Assembly: GCF_022627325.1 (NCBI RefSeq)
Contig: NZ_JAETZZ010000001.1
Coordinates: 310,001-374,000 of the forward strand
Reading direction: 5' to 3'
Length of the DNA stretch: 64,000 nucleotides
Source: Pseudomonas putida
GTDB lineage: Bacteria > Pseudomonadota > Gammaproteobacteria > Pseudomonadales > Pseudomonadaceae
In this document: one piece after another, positions 46,735 through 55,135 of the stretch
Layout: each line of letters starts with the position of its first letter
How positions within the stretch are numbered: the first letter of the stretch is position 1
Notes under the pieces: generated by a model
The model's database searches: none
What the model was told of the DNA's origin: nothing
The model's input: only the letters and a program-made list of their open reading frames with translations
Position numbers and translations under genes: made by a program

Positions 46735-48750
46735 ATGTCCGAGTTCCAGCTCGTCACCCGTTTTCAGCCGGCCGGCGACCAGCCCGAGGCCATCCGCCAG
46801 ATGGTAGAGGGCATCGAGGCGGGCCTGTCGCACCAGACCCTGCTCGGTGTAACCGGTTCAGGCAAGACCTTCAGCATTGCCAACGTCATCGCGCAGGTGC
46901 AGCGCCCGACCTTGGTGCTGGCGCCCAACAAGACGCTGGCCGCGCAGTTGTATGGCGAGTTCAAGGCGTTCTTCCCGAACAACGCCGTCGAGTATTTCGT
47001 TTCTTATTACGACTATTACCAGCCCGAAGCCTACGTGCCGTCGTCGGACACCTTCATCGAGAAGGATGCTTCGATCAACGATCACATCGAGCAGATGCGG
47101 CTGTCTGCGACCAAGGCGCTGTTGGAGCGCCGCGATGCGATCATCGTCACCACGGTTTCGTGCATCTACGGCCTGGGCAGCCCCGAGACCTACCTGAAGA
47201 TGGTCCTGCACGTCGACCGCGGCGACAAGCTTGACCAGCGCGCGCTGCTGCGCCGCCTGGCCGATCTGCAGTACACGCGCAACGAGATGGATTTCGCCCG
47301 CGCCACCTTCCGTGTGCGCGGCGATGTCGTCGATATCTTCCCGGCTGAATCGGACCTTGAAGCCATCCGCATCGAGCTGTTCGACGACGAGGTAGAGAAC
47401 ATCGCTGCGTTCGACCCGCTCACCGGCGAAGTCTTTCGTAAGCTGCCGCGCTTCACCTTCTACCCCAAGAGCCACTACGTCACCCCTCGGGAAACCCTGC
47501 TGGAGGCGGTAGAAGGGATCAAGGACGAGCTCAAGGACCGCCTCGAGTACTTGCACAAGGCCAACAAGCTGGTCGAGGCCCAGCGCCTGGAGCAGCGTAC
47601 CCGTTTCGACCTGGAGATGATCCTCGAACTGGGTTACTGCAATGGCATCGAGAACTACTCGCGCTACCTGTCCGGGCGCCCGGCGGGTGCGCCGCCGCCC
47701 ACCCTCTACGACTACCTGCCGGCCGATGCGCTGCTGGTGATCGACGAATCCCACGTCAGCGTTCCGCAGGTCGGGGCGATGTACAAGGGCGACCGCTCGC
47801 GCAAGGAAACCCTGGTCGAGTACGGTTTTCGCCTGCCGTCGGCGCTGGACAACCGGCCGATGCGCTTCGATGAGTGGGAGTCGGTCAGCCCGCAGACCAT
47901 CTTCGTTTCGGCAACGCCCGGGCCTTATGAGGCCGAGCACGCCGGGCGAGTGGTCGAGCAGGTGGTGCGCCCGACCGGGCTGGTCGACCCGCAGGTCGAG
48001 GTGCGCCCGGCGCTGACCCAGGTCGACGACCTGCTATCGGAAATCCGCAAGCGCGTGGAGCAGGGCGAGCGGGTGCTGGCCACCACGTTGACCAAGCGCA
48101 TGGCAGAGGACCTTTCCGACTATCTGGCCGATCACGATGTGCGGGTGCGCTACCTGCACTCGGACATCGACACCGTGGAACGGGTAGAAATCATCCGTGA
48201 CCTGCGCCTGGGCACGTTCGACGTCCTGGTGGGCATCAACCTGCTGCGCGAGGGCCTGGACATGCCTGAGGTGTCGCTGGTGGCGATCCTCGATGCCGAC
48301 AAGGAAGGCTTCCTGCGCTCCGAGCGCTCGCTCATCCAGACCATCGGGCGTGCGGCGCGTAACCTCAATGGTCGCGCGATTCTCTATGCCGATCAGATAA
48401 CCGGCTCCATGCAGCGTGCCATCGATGAAACCGAGCGCCGCCGGGAGAAGCAGGTCGCCTTCAACCAGGCCAATGGCATCGTGCCCAAGGGTGTGGTCAA
48501 GGACATTGCCGATATCATGGAAGGCGCCACCGTGCCGGGGGCGCGCAGCAAGAAGCGCAAGGGCATGGCCAAGGCCGCAGAGGAGAGCGCCCGTTACGAA
48601 GCCGAACTGCGTACGCCGGGCGAGATCACCAAGCGCATCAAGCAACTGGAAGAGAAAATGATGCAGTTTGCCCGCGACCTGGAATTCGAGGCGGCGGCGC
48701 AGTTGCGCGACGAGATTACCAAGCTGCGCGAGCGGTTGATCACCAGTTGA
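46735..48750 (+). CDS. uvrB: Excinuclease ABC subunit B
   Basis: The damage-verifying helicase-like subunit of nucleotide excision repair, 671 aa. It has Walker [11 protein letters not shown], the beta-hairpin region [32 protein letters not shown] (Walker B, DESH), helicase motifs V/VI ([22 protein letters not shown]) and a C-terminal UVR domain ([26 protein letters not shown]) for UvrC binding. An SOS box lies directly upstream. Confidence 0.97.
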   Translation: MSEFQLVTRFQPAGDQPEAIRQMVEGIEAGLSHQTLLGVTGSGKTFSIANVIAQVQRPTLVLAPNKTLAAQLYGEFKAFFPNNAVEYFVSYYDYYQPEAYVPSSDTFIEKDASINDHIEQMRLSATKALLERRDAIIVTTVSCIYGLGSPETYLKMVLHVDRGDKLDQRALLRRLADLQYTRNEMDFARATFRVRGDVVDIFPAESDLEAIRIELFDDEVENIAAFDPLTGEVFRKLPRFTFYPKSHYVTPRETLLEAVEGIKDELKDRLEYLHKANKLVEAQRLEQRTRFDLEMILELGYCNGIENYSRYLSGRPAGAPPPTLYDYLPADALLVIDESHVSVPQVGAMYKGDRSRKETLVEYGFRLPSALDNRPMRFDEWESVSPQTIFVSATPGPYEAEHAGRVVEQVVRPTGLVDPQVEVRPALTQVDDLLSEIRKRVEQGERVLATTLTKRMAEDLSDYLADHDVRVRYLHSDIDTVERVEIIRDLRLGTFDVLVGINLLREGLDMPEVSLVAILDADKEGFLRSERSLIQTIGRAARNLNGRAILYADQITGSMQRAIDETERRREKQVAFNQANGIVPKGVVKDIADIMEGATVPGARSKKRKGMAKAAEESARYEAELRTPGEITKRIKQLEEKMMQFARDLEFEAAAQLRDEITKLRERLITS

Positions 48751-48756
48751 AGGCTG

Positions 48757-48817
48757 GTTGGGCCTGTGACGGCGGCATGGTCTTGGGCGGTGTCCATGCC
48801 GGCCGTCGCCCAATAAC
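48757..48817 (+). terminator. Hairpin after uvrB
   Basis: GACGGC-GGCATGG pairs with CCATGCC-GGCCGTC with one asymmetric bulge, just behind the uvrB stop. There is no clear T-run. Confidence 0.35.
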
Positions 48818-48895
48818 CCACCTCCCGCGCTGGAGCGCGGTGCCCGCACCCTGCTAACATCGTGCCTTTGTTTCATCTTTCGTTCGAGACCCTCC

Positions 48896-50377
48896 ATGAC
48901 CACCGTTCGCACGCGTATCGCGCCATCGCCCACGGGCGACCCCCATGTCGGCACTGCCTACATCGCCCTGTTCAACTACTGCTTCGCCAAGCAGCATGGC
49001 GGTGAGTTCATCCTGCGCATCGAAGACACCGACCAGCTCCGCTCGACCCGCGAGTCGGAGCAGCAGATCTTCGATGCCCTGCGCTGGCTTGGCATCGAAT
49101 GGAACGAAGGCCCGGATGTAGGTGGCCCGCACGGCCCTTACCGGCAGAGCGAGCGTGGCGAGATCTACGCCCGCTACGCCAAGGAGCTGGTCGATGCCGG
49201 CCATGCGTTCTACTGCTTCTGCACCGCCGAAGAGCTGGAGCAGATGCGCGCCGAGCAGATGGCCCGCGGTGAAACCCCGCGCTACGACGGCCGCGCGTTG
49301 CTGCTGAGCGATGAGGAAGTGCAGCGCCGCCTGGCCGCTGGCGAGCCCCATGTGATCCGCATGAAGGTACCGAGCGAAGGTATCTGCGTGGTCCCGGACA
49401 TGCTCCGTGGCGATGTCGAGATCCCATGGGACCGCATGGACATGCAGGTGCTGATGAAGAACGACGGCCTGCCGACCTACTTCCTGGCCAACGTGGTCGA
49501 CGACCACCTGATGGGCATCACCCACGTGTTGCGCGGTGAAGAGTGGCTGCCGTCGGCACCCAAGCTGATCAAGCTGTACGAATACTTCGGCTGGGAGCAG
49601 CCCAAGCTGTGCTACATGCCGCTGCTGCGCAACCCGGACAAGAGCAAGCTTTCCAAGCGCAAGAACCCGACCTCGGTGACCTTCTACGAGCGCATGGGCT
49701 TCATGCCTGAGGCCATGCTCAACTACCTCGGCCGCATGGGCTGGTCGATGCCGGATGAGCGCGAGAAGTTCTCCCTGGCCGAAATGGTCGAGCACTTCGA
49801 CCTGTCGCGTATCTCGCTGGGCGGGCCGATCTTCGACATCGAGAAGCTGTCCTGGCTCAACGGCCAGTGGCTGCGCGAACTGCCGGTGGAAGCATTCGCT
49901 GCGCGTCTGCAGAAGTGGGCGTTCAATAGCGACTACATGATGAAGATCGCCCCGCACGTACAGGGGCGGGTCGAAACCTTCAGCCAGGTTGCCCCGCTGG
50001 GTGGTTTCTTCTTCGAGGGCGCGCTCAAGCTCGACGCCAGGCTGTTCGAGAGCAAGAAACTGTCCGCCGACCAGGTGCGCCAGGTGATGCAGTTGATCCT
50101 GTGGAAACTGGAAAGCCTTCGTCAGTGGGAAAAAGAGCGCATCACCGGCTGCATCCAGGCCGTGGTCGAAGCGCTGGAGCTGAAGCTGCGTGACGCCATG
50201 CCGCTGATGTTCGCCGCCATCACCGGCCAGGCCAGCTCGGTGTCGGTGCTCGATGCCATGGAAATCCTCGGCCCTGACCTTACCCGCTATCGCCTGCGCC
50301 AAGCCCTGGACTTGCTCGGTGGCGTGTCCAAGAAAGAAAACAAAGAGTGGGAAAAGCTGCTGGCCAACATTGCCTGA
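48896..50377 (+). CDS. gltX: Glutamyl-tRNA synthetase
   Basis: A class I synthetase of 493 aa with the HIGH-type motif [18 protein letters not shown]-type motif [11 protein letters not shown] and a helical anticodon-binding C-terminus. It charges tRNA-Glu; the three tRNA-Glu genes lie directly downstream. It seems to be the discriminating form by the conserved ~490-aa length, as usual in Pseudomonas. Confidence 0.96.
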   Translation: MTTVRTRIAPSPTGDPHVGTAYIALFNYCFAKQHGGEFILRIEDTDQLRSTRESEQQIFDALRWLGIEWNEGPDVGGPHGPYRQSERGEIYARYAKELVDAGHAFYCFCTAEELEQMRAEQMARGETPRYDGRALLLSDEEVQRRLAAGEPHVIRMKVPSEGICVVPDMLRGDVEIPWDRMDMQVLMKNDGLPTYFLANVVDDHLMGITHVLRGEEWLPSAPKLIKLYEYFGWEQPKLCYMPLLRNPDKSKLSKRKNPTSVTFYERMGFMPEAMLNYLGRMGWSMPDEREKFSLAEMVEHFDLSRISLGGPIFDIEKLSWLNGQWLRELPVEAFAARLQKWAFNSDYMMKIAPHVQGRVETFSQVAPLGGFFFEGALKLDARLFESKKLSADQVRQVMQLILWKLESLRQWEKERITGCIQAVVEALELKLRDAMPLMFAAITGQASSVSVLDAMEILGPDLTRYRLRQALDLLGGVSKKENKEWEKLLANIA

Positions 50378-50395
50378 TGCGGCATTGACGCGGTG

Positions 50396-50427
50396 CCAGT
50401 GCCAGCGGGTTATGCCGCTGGCACTGG
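50396..50427 (+). terminator. Hairpin after gltX
   Basis: CCAGTGCCAGCGG / CCGCTGGCACTGG is a perfect 13-bp stem with loop GTTATG, 19 bp behind the stop. A T-run is lacking. Confidence 0.5.
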
Positions 50428-50520
50428 TGCCGGTGCCGAAAAGCCGGGCGCCTGAATCAGGGCAGGGTGGTAAGTGGTTGTTATCTGTGAAAAAACTTTT
50501 GAATATTTTCAAAATTTAGT

Positions 50521-50549
50521 TTGACAGCCCTGCAATCCGAACTTAATAT
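50521..50549 (+). promoter_or_regulatory. Sigma-70 promoter of the tRNA array
   Basis: TTGACA (50521-50526), 17-bp spacer, TAATAT (50544-50549), followed by GCGCCCCG, a GC-rich discriminator of the kind found at stringently controlled stable-RNA promoters. The first tRNA starts about 75 bp downstream. Confidence 0.85.
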
Positions 50550-50623
50550 GCGCCCCGTCCACAGCGATGAACGAAACGAAGCGCCAGGCACCCAGCCGGT
50601 GATTCAGTTCAACGCGACATTGT

Positions 50624-50699
50624 GGGGCTATAGCTCAGCTGGGAGAGCGCCTGCATGGCATGCAGGAGGTCAGCGGTTCGATCCCGCTTAGCTCCACCA
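50624..50699 (+). tRNA. tRNA-Ala (GGC), copy 1
   Basis: 76 nt with encoded CCA. Acceptor GGGGCTA/TAGCTCC, anticodon stem CCTGC/GCAGG with loop ATGGCAT (anticodon GGC), T-loop GGTTCGATCCC. First gene of the array. Confidence 0.96.
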
Positions 50700-50771
50700 A
50701 ATTCCGCTTAACAGCTCTGGCTGGTAAGCAAGACCGGGTCCAGCAACCGGGTCTTGAAGGTAAGAAGGTTC

Positions 50772-50847
50772 GTCCCCTTCGTCTAGTGGCCTAGGACACC
50801 GCCCTTTCACGGCGGTAACAGGGGTTCGAGTCCCCTAGGGGACGCCA
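50772..50847 (+). tRNA. tRNA-Glu (TTC), copy 1
   Basis: 76 nt with encoded CCA. Acceptor GTCCCCT/AGGGGAC, anticodon stem CCGCC/GGCGG with loop CTTTCAC (anticodon TTC), T-loop GGTTCGAGTCC. Confidence 0.96.
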
Positions 50848-50898
50848 GTTTTGTACAAGCGATGGTTCACTGTCGCTGGGCCGAGAGGCTAGAAATCC

Positions 50899-50974
50899 GG
50901 GGCTATAGCTCAGCTGGGAGAGCGCCTGCATGGCATGCAGGAGGTCAGCGGTTCGATCCCGCTTAGCTCCACCA
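50899..50974 (+). tRNA. tRNA-Ala (GGC), copy 2
   Basis: Identical by eye to copy 1, 76 nt with CCA; first member of the duplicated unit. Confidence 0.96.
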
Positions 50975-51016
50975 ATTTAGCCAGGGTTCGCATGTGCGGA
51001 TCTTCGCGAAGGTTAC

Positions 51017-51092
51017 GTCCCCTTCGTCTAGTGGCCTAGGACACCGCCCTTTCACGGCGGTAACAGGGGTTCGAGTCCCCTAGGGGACGCCA
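51017..51092 (+). tRNA. tRNA-Glu (TTC), copy 2
   Basis: Identical by eye to copy 1; second member of the duplicated unit, followed by a hairpin with a T-run. Confidence 0.96.
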
Positions 51093-51120
51093 CTTTACCC
51101 GCGTTTTGCGGGGCTTAAAG

Positions 51121-51156
51121 AGGCTCATTCGCCTATTGGATGAGCCTTTTGTTTTC
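51121..51156 (+). terminator. Terminator-like hairpin inside the tRNA array
   Basis: AGGCTCAT / ATGAGCCT with 11-base loop, then TTTTGTTTT. It falls between the two duplicated units, so copy 3 may be transcribed only by read-through. Confidence 0.65.
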
Positions 51157-51232
51157 GGGGCTATAGCTCAGCTGGGAGAGCGCCTGCATGGCATGCAGGA
51201 GGTCAGCGGTTCGATCCCGCTTAGCTCCACCA
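51157..51232 (+). tRNA. tRNA-Ala (GGC), copy 3
   Basis: Identical by eye to copies 1 and 2; first member of the second duplicated unit, directly behind a terminator-like hairpin. Confidence 0.96.
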
Positions 51233-51274
51233 ATTTAGCCAGGGTTCGCAGTTGCGGACCTTCGCGAAGGTTAT

Positions 51275-51350
51275 GTCCCCTTCGTCTAGTGGCCTAGGAC
51301 ACCGCCCTTTCACGGCGGTAACAGGGGTTCGAGTCCCCTAGGGGACGCCA
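51275..51350 (+). tRNA. tRNA-Glu (TTC), copy 3
   Basis: Identical by eye to copies 1 and 2; last gene of the array. Confidence 0.96.
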
Positions 51351-51378
51351 TTTTTACCCGCGTTTTGCGGGACTTTAG

Positions 51379-51415
51379 AGGCTCATTCGATTATTGAATG
51401 GGCCTTTTGTTTTTC
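51379..51415 (+). terminator. Terminator of the tRNA array
   Basis: AGGCTCATTC / GAATGGGCCT (10 bp, one G-T pair) followed by TTTTGTTTTT; diverged copy of the internal hairpin at 51121. Confidence 0.8.
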
Positions 51416-51467
51416 TCCCTCCTTGAAAATGTGTGCCGACAGGCGGTGGTCGATTCTGCTTGCCAAA

Positions 51468-51508
51468 AAATATTATGAGAATAATATTTCGATCATCATA
51501 TTCTGATC
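51468..51508. promoter_or_regulatory. Palindromic operator of the TetR gene
   Basis: AAATATTAT-GAGA-ATAATATTT (51468-51489) is a perfect 9+9 palindrome, followed by GATCA-N8-TGATC (51491-51508). Both lie within 55 bp of the downstream TetR start, where self-repressing TetR proteins usually bind. Confidence 0.7.
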
Positions 51509-51519
51509 GTGAGCCGGCC

Positions 51520-52059
51520 ATGAGCGACAAGAAGACCAAGACCCGGGAGCGCATCCTCGAAGCTGCTCGAAGCGCGTTGATCCAGCACGGTCCCGCCGAG
51601 CCCAGCGTCAGCCAGGTCATGGGTGCTGCGGGGCTGACCGTAGGAGGCTTCTATGCGCACTTCGACAGCAAGGACGAGCTCATGCTGGAGGCATTCCGCC
51701 AATTGCTCAGCGAACGCAGGGAGCTGCTGGCTCAGGTCGACCCGAGCCTGGACGGGGAAGGGCGGCGGGCACTGGTGAGTGCCTTCTACCTGTCGCGCAA
51801 GCACCGCGATGCCGAGGTGCATGCCTGTCCTCTGCCCAATTCGATCGGCGAGATGCAGCGCCTGCCAGACGTGTTTCGCGAGGTGCTGGCCGAGCACATC
51901 GAATTGATGACGGCCGCCATGGTTGACCGCCCTGAAGACGCCGACAAGGCGCTGGCTGATCTGGCGCTGATGGTAGGTGGCCTGGCCCTGGCGCGCGCCC
52001 TGGGCACCGGTGAGCTGTCTGACCGCATCCTGCGTGCCGCCAAATCGGCGGTTATCTAA
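51520..52059 (+). CDS. TetR family transcriptional regulator
   Basis: The 179-aa protein starts MSDKKTKTRERILEAARSAL; an upstream frame to 51433 runs through the operator and is not used. The DNA-binding domain (SVSQVMGAAGLTVGGFYAHFDSKDELM, ~25-60) is clear, with a C-terminal domain containing a conserved Cys-Pro (HACPLPNSI) as in the NemR/AcuR-like TetR group, which can sense electrophiles. It lies 23 bp ahead of an alpha/beta hydrolase and a thioesterase, its likely operon and targets. Confidence 0.9.
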   Translation: MSDKKTKTRERILEAARSALIQHGPAEPSVSQVMGAAGLTVGGFYAHFDSKDELMLEAFRQLLSERRELLAQVDPSLDGEGRRALVSAFYLSRKHRDAEVHACPLPNSIGEMQRLPDVFREVLAEHIELMTAAMVDRPEDADKALADLALMVGGLALARALGTGELSDRILRAAKSAVI

Positions 52060-52082
52060 GTTTCCGACCCTGGAGCAAGGCG

Positions 52083-52916
52083 ATGACTACCCTGAGCTGG
52101 ATTCGCGGTGTGAATGGCACCCTGGGGCGTCTGGCCCCGGAGCATGTAGCCGGCAAGATGCACCGGGCCTTCATGACCCCGCGTAACCTGCCGCCCAGGC
52201 AGTGGGAGCTGCCATTGCTGGCGAGCGCCGAGCGTATCACCCTGCGCTTCGGGCTGTCGGCTTTGCGTTGGGGGCAAGGCCCGACCGTGTTGCTGATGCA
52301 CGGATGGGAAGGGCGTGCGACCCAGTTTGCCGCGTTGATCGAAACCCTGGTAAAGGCCGGGCATACCGTGGTCTCTCTGGAGGGGCCGGCCCATGGCTGT
52401 TCGCCTGGGCAGCAAGCGCACGTGGTGCTGTTTGCCCGTGCGCTGCTGGAGGCTGCTGCGGAACTACCGCCGTTGCGTGCCGTGATCGGCCATTCCATGG
52501 GCGGTGCCAGTGTCTTGCTGGCCCTGCAGATGGGGCTTCGGGCCGAGGCTGCGGTGAGTATTGCAGCGCCGGCCCAGTTGCTGGGTGTGCTGCGCGGCTT
52601 CGCCCGCCACCTTGGCCTGCCGGCGCGCGCCAGGGCGGCGTTCATCCGCAAGGTCGAACAGGACGTCGGCATGCAGATCAACCGCCTGGATGTCAGCGGT
52701 TACCAGCTGGAGTTGCCAGGGCTGGTCGTGCATGCCGCCGATGATGCCCTGGTGCCCGCCAGCGAGGCCGAGGTCATCCACAAGGCCTGGTTCGACAGCC
52801 GCCTGCTGCGGCTGGAAGAGGGTGGCCACCAGCGCGTGCTCGCCGACCCGCGCGTGAGCGAGGCGGTGCTCGAACTACTGTCGCGTGCCGGTGCGCCGGC
52901 CCGGCAAAGCGCTTGA
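52083..52916 (+). CDS. Alpha/beta hydrolase
   Basis: The 277-aa protein has the alpha/beta-hydrolase core: oxyanion region LLMHGWEGRATQF, nucleophile elbow GHSMGG (Ser ~138), acid in HAADDALVP and catalytic His in EGGHQRVL. There is no signal peptide. GGAGCAAGG precedes the start. It follows the TetR gene closely and is followed 43 bp later by a thioesterase, so an ester or thioester substrate is likely. Confidence 0.88.
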   Translation: MTTLSWIRGVNGTLGRLAPEHVAGKMHRAFMTPRNLPPRQWELPLLASAERITLRFGLSALRWGQGPTVLLMHGWEGRATQFAALIETLVKAGHTVVSLEGPAHGCSPGQQAHVVLFARALLEAAAELPPLRAVIGHSMGGASVLLALQMGLRAEAAVSIAAPAQLLGVLRGFARHLGLPARARAAFIRKVEQDVGMQINRLDVSGYQLELPGLVVHAADDALVPASEAEVIHKAWFDSRLLRLEEGGHQRVLADPRVSEAVLELLSRAGAPARQSA

Positions 52917-52959
52917 ACATCCGATACACTCTGCCCGTTCACTGACATTGGGAGCGGGC

Positions 52960-53394
52960 ATGAGTTGGGACCTGGCAACGCCATTCATCATTGACCTGCG
53001 TGTCGGCGGCGAGGACATCGACGGCCTCGGGCACGCCAACAACGCGGTCTACGTCACCTGGTTGGAGCGTTGCGCCTGGCGCCACTCCCAGCGCCTGGGG
53101 CTGGACCTGGCCGAGTACCGGCGCCTTGACCGGGCCATGGCGGTGGTGCGCCATGAAATCGACTACCTCGCTGCCGCCTACGAAGATGATGAGTTGCAAC
53201 TGGCAACCTGGATCATCGATTGGGACCAGCGCCTGCGCATGACCCGGCGTTTCCAGCTCAAGCGCCCGCGTGACGGTGTGACCCTGCTGCGCGCGCAGAC
53301 CACCTTCGCCTGTATCGAATTGTCCAGCGGCAAGCCCAGGCGCATGCCGGCGGAGTTCATCGACGGCTACGGTCCGGCGCTGACCGGCGCCTGA
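52960..53394 (+). CDS. Hotdog-fold acyl-CoA thioesterase (4HBT family)
   Basis: The ATG at 52960 follows GGGAGCGGG; the longer frame to 52885 lies in the hydrolase gene. The 144-aa protein has the 4HBT/YbgC signature DIDGLGHANNAVYVTWLERCAW and a single hotdog domain. Such enzymes cleave short or branched acyl-CoA. Probably in the TetR-hydrolase operon. Confidence 0.88.
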   Translation: MSWDLATPFIIDLRVGGEDIDGLGHANNAVYVTWLERCAWRHSQRLGLDLAEYRRLDRAMAVVRHEIDYLAAAYEDDELQLATWIIDWDQRLRMTRRFQLKRPRDGVTLLRAQTTFACIELSSGKPRRMPAEFIDGYGPALTGA

Positions 53395-53444
53395 ATCCCC
53401 GGCATTTTTGTTAGACTGCCGGCTTTTCCCGGCGAGACCTCGAA

Positions 53445-54416
53445 ATGCAAATTGCCCTGGCCCCCATGGAGGGGCTGGTCGACAACATCCTGCGCGACGT
53501 CCTGACCCGAGTGGGCGGCATCGATTGGTGCGTCACCGAGTTCATCCGCGTGTGCGACCGCCTGCTGCCTGCGTCTTCATTCGACAAGCTTGCACCTGAG
53601 CTACGCCAGGGCGCGCGCACGGCCGCCGGCGTACCCATGCGGGTGCAGTTGCTGGGCTCGGATCCCGTCTGCCTGGCCGAAAACGCGGCGTTGGCCTGTG
53701 AGCTGGGTGCGCCGGTCATCGACCTTAATTTCGGTTGCCCGGCCAAGACCGTGAACAAGTCACGCGGCGGCGCCGTGCTGCTCAAGGAGCCCGAATTGCT
53801 GCACGCCATCGTGCGGGAAGTGCGGCGCGCAGTGCCGGCGCACATCCCGGTCACCTCCAAGATGCGCCTTGGCTTTGACAGCCCGGACGGTGCCCTCGAG
53901 TGCGCCAGCGCGCTGGCCGAGGGCGGCTCGGCGCACCTGGTGGTGCATGCGCGCACCAAAGTCGAGGGCTATAAACCGCCCGCGCACTGGGAGTGGGTGG
54001 CGCGGGTGCAGGATGTGGTCAAGGTGCCGGTGTTCGCCAACGGTGAGATCTGGACCGTGGACGACTGGCGGCGTTGCCGCGAGGTGAGCGGGGCCGAGGA
54101 CATCATGCTCGGTCGGGGCCTGGTGTCGCGGCCGGACCTGGCCTTGCAGATTGCGGCGGCGCGTGACGGGCGTGAGTACCAGCCGATGAGCTGGGAGGCG
54201 TTATTGCCCTTGCTGCGCGAGTTCTGGCGCCAGGCCCAGGCCAAGTTGTCGCCGCGTTATGCGCCGGGGCGGATGAAGCAGTGGTTGGCGATGCTGACGC
54301 GCAGTTATCCCGAAGCGGTGCTGCTGTTTGCCGAGCTGCGCAGGGAAGATGATTGCCAGCGGATCAGTCGGCTGCTGGGCGCTGAGGTGCAGGCATTCGA
54401 CGCCTGTGTCGCGTGA
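53445..54416 (+). CDS. dusC: tRNA-dihydrouridine(16) synthase
   Basis: The 323-aa FMN enzyme starts [20 protein letters not shown] and has the catalytic Cys in [17 protein letters not shown], the SKMRLG motif and [18 protein letters not shown]. The APMEG start and the C-terminal domain fit DusC rather than DusA or DusB. It reduces U16 in the tRNA D-loop. Confidence 0.92.
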   Translation: MQIALAPMEGLVDNILRDVLTRVGGIDWCVTEFIRVCDRLLPASSFDKLAPELRQGARTAAGVPMRVQLLGSDPVCLAENAALACELGAPVIDLNFGCPAKTVNKSRGGAVLLKEPELLHAIVREVRRAVPAHIPVTSKMRLGFDSPDGALECASALAEGGSAHLVVHARTKVEGYKPPAHWEWVARVQDVVKVPVFANGEIWTVDDWRRCREVSGAEDIMLGRGLVSRPDLALQIAAARDGREYQPMSWEALLPLLREFWRQAQAKLSPRYAPGRMKQWLAMLTRSYPEAVLLFAELRREDDCQRISRLLGAEVQAFDACVA

Positions 54417-54467
54417 TCCGTGGTGCCCGGGGCCGGTAAAATTCACCGAAAAATTTTTTGTTTTTAC

Positions 54468-54498
54468 CCCTTGAAAGCCATTTCCTGAGCCTTATTTA
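54468..54498 (+). promoter_or_regulatory. Sigma-32 heat-shock promoter of ibpA
   Basis: CCCTTGAAA (54468-54476), 13-bp spacer, CCTTATTTA (54490-54498) closely match the sigma-32 consensus (CTTGAAA and CCCCATNTA). Confidence 0.85.
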
Positions 54499-54499
54499 T

Positions 54500-54566
54500 T
54501 CAGTACGCGATGCCGAAGTCGGGTCGCGTAGTGACTTTACTTGCTGAATCTCAGGAGTTTATGACC
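54500..54566 (+). promoter_or_regulatory. ROSE-like RNA thermometer in the ibpA leader
   Basis: The Shine-Dalgarno CAGGAG (54552-54557) can pair with CTTGCTG (54540-54546), leaving the bulged/mismatched G typical of ROSE elements (U-U/C-G-C-U opposite AGGA). A GC hairpin CGCGATGCCGAAGTCGGGTCGCG precedes it. At low temperature the stem would hide the ribosome site; ibpA leaders of pseudomonads are known ROSE elements. Confidence 0.8.
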
Positions 54567-55010
54567 ATGACTACCGCTTTCTCTCTTGCACCCCTGTTCC
54601 GCCATTCCGTTGGCTTCGACCGTTTCAACGACCTGTTCGAGTCCGCGGCACGTAACGAGGCGGGTAGCAGCTACCCACCCTACAACGTTGAAAAACATGG
54701 CGATGACCACTATCGCATCGTCGTTGCCGCAGCCGGTTTCCAGGAACAGGACCTCGACCTTCAGGTCGAGAAAGGCGTCCTGACCGTGATCGGTGGCAAA
54801 CGCGATAACAGCGCTGATGAAGTGACCTATCTGCACCAGGGCATCGCCCAGCGCGCATTCAAGCTGTCGTTCCGCCTGGCGGACCATATCGAGGTCAAAT
54901 CAGCCGGCCTCGCCAATGGGCTGCTCAGCATTGACCTGCTGCGCCTCGTGCCGGAAGAAGCCAAGGCCAAGCGCATTCCGATCAATGGTGACAAACCAGC
55001 ACTCAACTGA
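54567..55010 (+). CDS. ibpA: Small heat-shock protein IbpA (Hsp20)
   Basis: The 147-aa protein has an alpha-crystallin domain (YRIVVAAAGFQEQDLDLQVEKGVLTVIGGK; LADHIEVKSAGLANGLLSIDLLR) with the N-terminal SLAPLFRHSVGFDRFNDLFES typical of bacterial class A sHsps. It binds unfolding proteins for refolding by DnaK/ClpB. ATG 54567 is preferred over 54561 because its spacing from AGGAG is nine rather than three bases. Confidence 0.93.
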   Translation: MTTAFSLAPLFRHSVGFDRFNDLFESAARNEAGSSYPPYNVEKHGDDHYRIVVAAAGFQEQDLDLQVEKGVLTVIGGKRDNSADEVTYLHQGIAQRAFKLSFRLADHIEVKSAGLANGLLSIDLLRLVPEEAKAKRIPINGDKPALN

Positions 55011-55046
55011 GGCTGGCGGCTGTATCAGGGCTGCTAAGCAGCCCAT

Positions 55047-55102
55047 CGCCGGCAAGCCGGCCCCCACAGGATCGCGCCGTACCTGTGGGGGCCGGCTTTT
55101 TT
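55047..55102. terminator. REP-type element acting as ibpA terminator
   Basis: The core CGCCGGCAAGCCGGC (55047-55061) runs into GCCGGCCCCCACAGG, which pairs perfectly over 15 bp with CCTGTGGGGGCCGGC (55082-55096), followed by six T. The same core recurs at 61606 and, inverted, at 61669, so it is a dispersed repeat used as a terminator. Confidence 0.8.
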
Positions 55103-55135
55103 GCGATTGGCCGGCACCCCATCGGTTTTCGTCGT

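Larger units (their letters stand above)
50897..51412 (+). repeat. 258-bp tandem duplication of an Ala-Glu tRNA unit
   Basis: tRNA-Ala copies 2 and 3 and tRNA-Glu copies 2 and 3 are each exactly 258 bp apart. The spacers are nearly the same too: AATTTAGCCAGGGTTCGCA between the pair members, and ACCCGCGTTTTGCGGG then GAGGCTCATTCG behind them. The unit covers about 50897-51154 and 51155-51412. Confidence 0.9.

Noticed and set aside
48854..50512. A 552-codon frame antisense to gltX
   Set aside because: His/Gln/Ala-rich shadow translation without motifs; gltX on the plus strand has all class I synthetase signatures.
50600..51420. tRNA array as part of an rRNA operon
   Set aside because: No 16S, 23S or 5S sequence is present between or beside the tRNAs; they have their own promoter and terminators.
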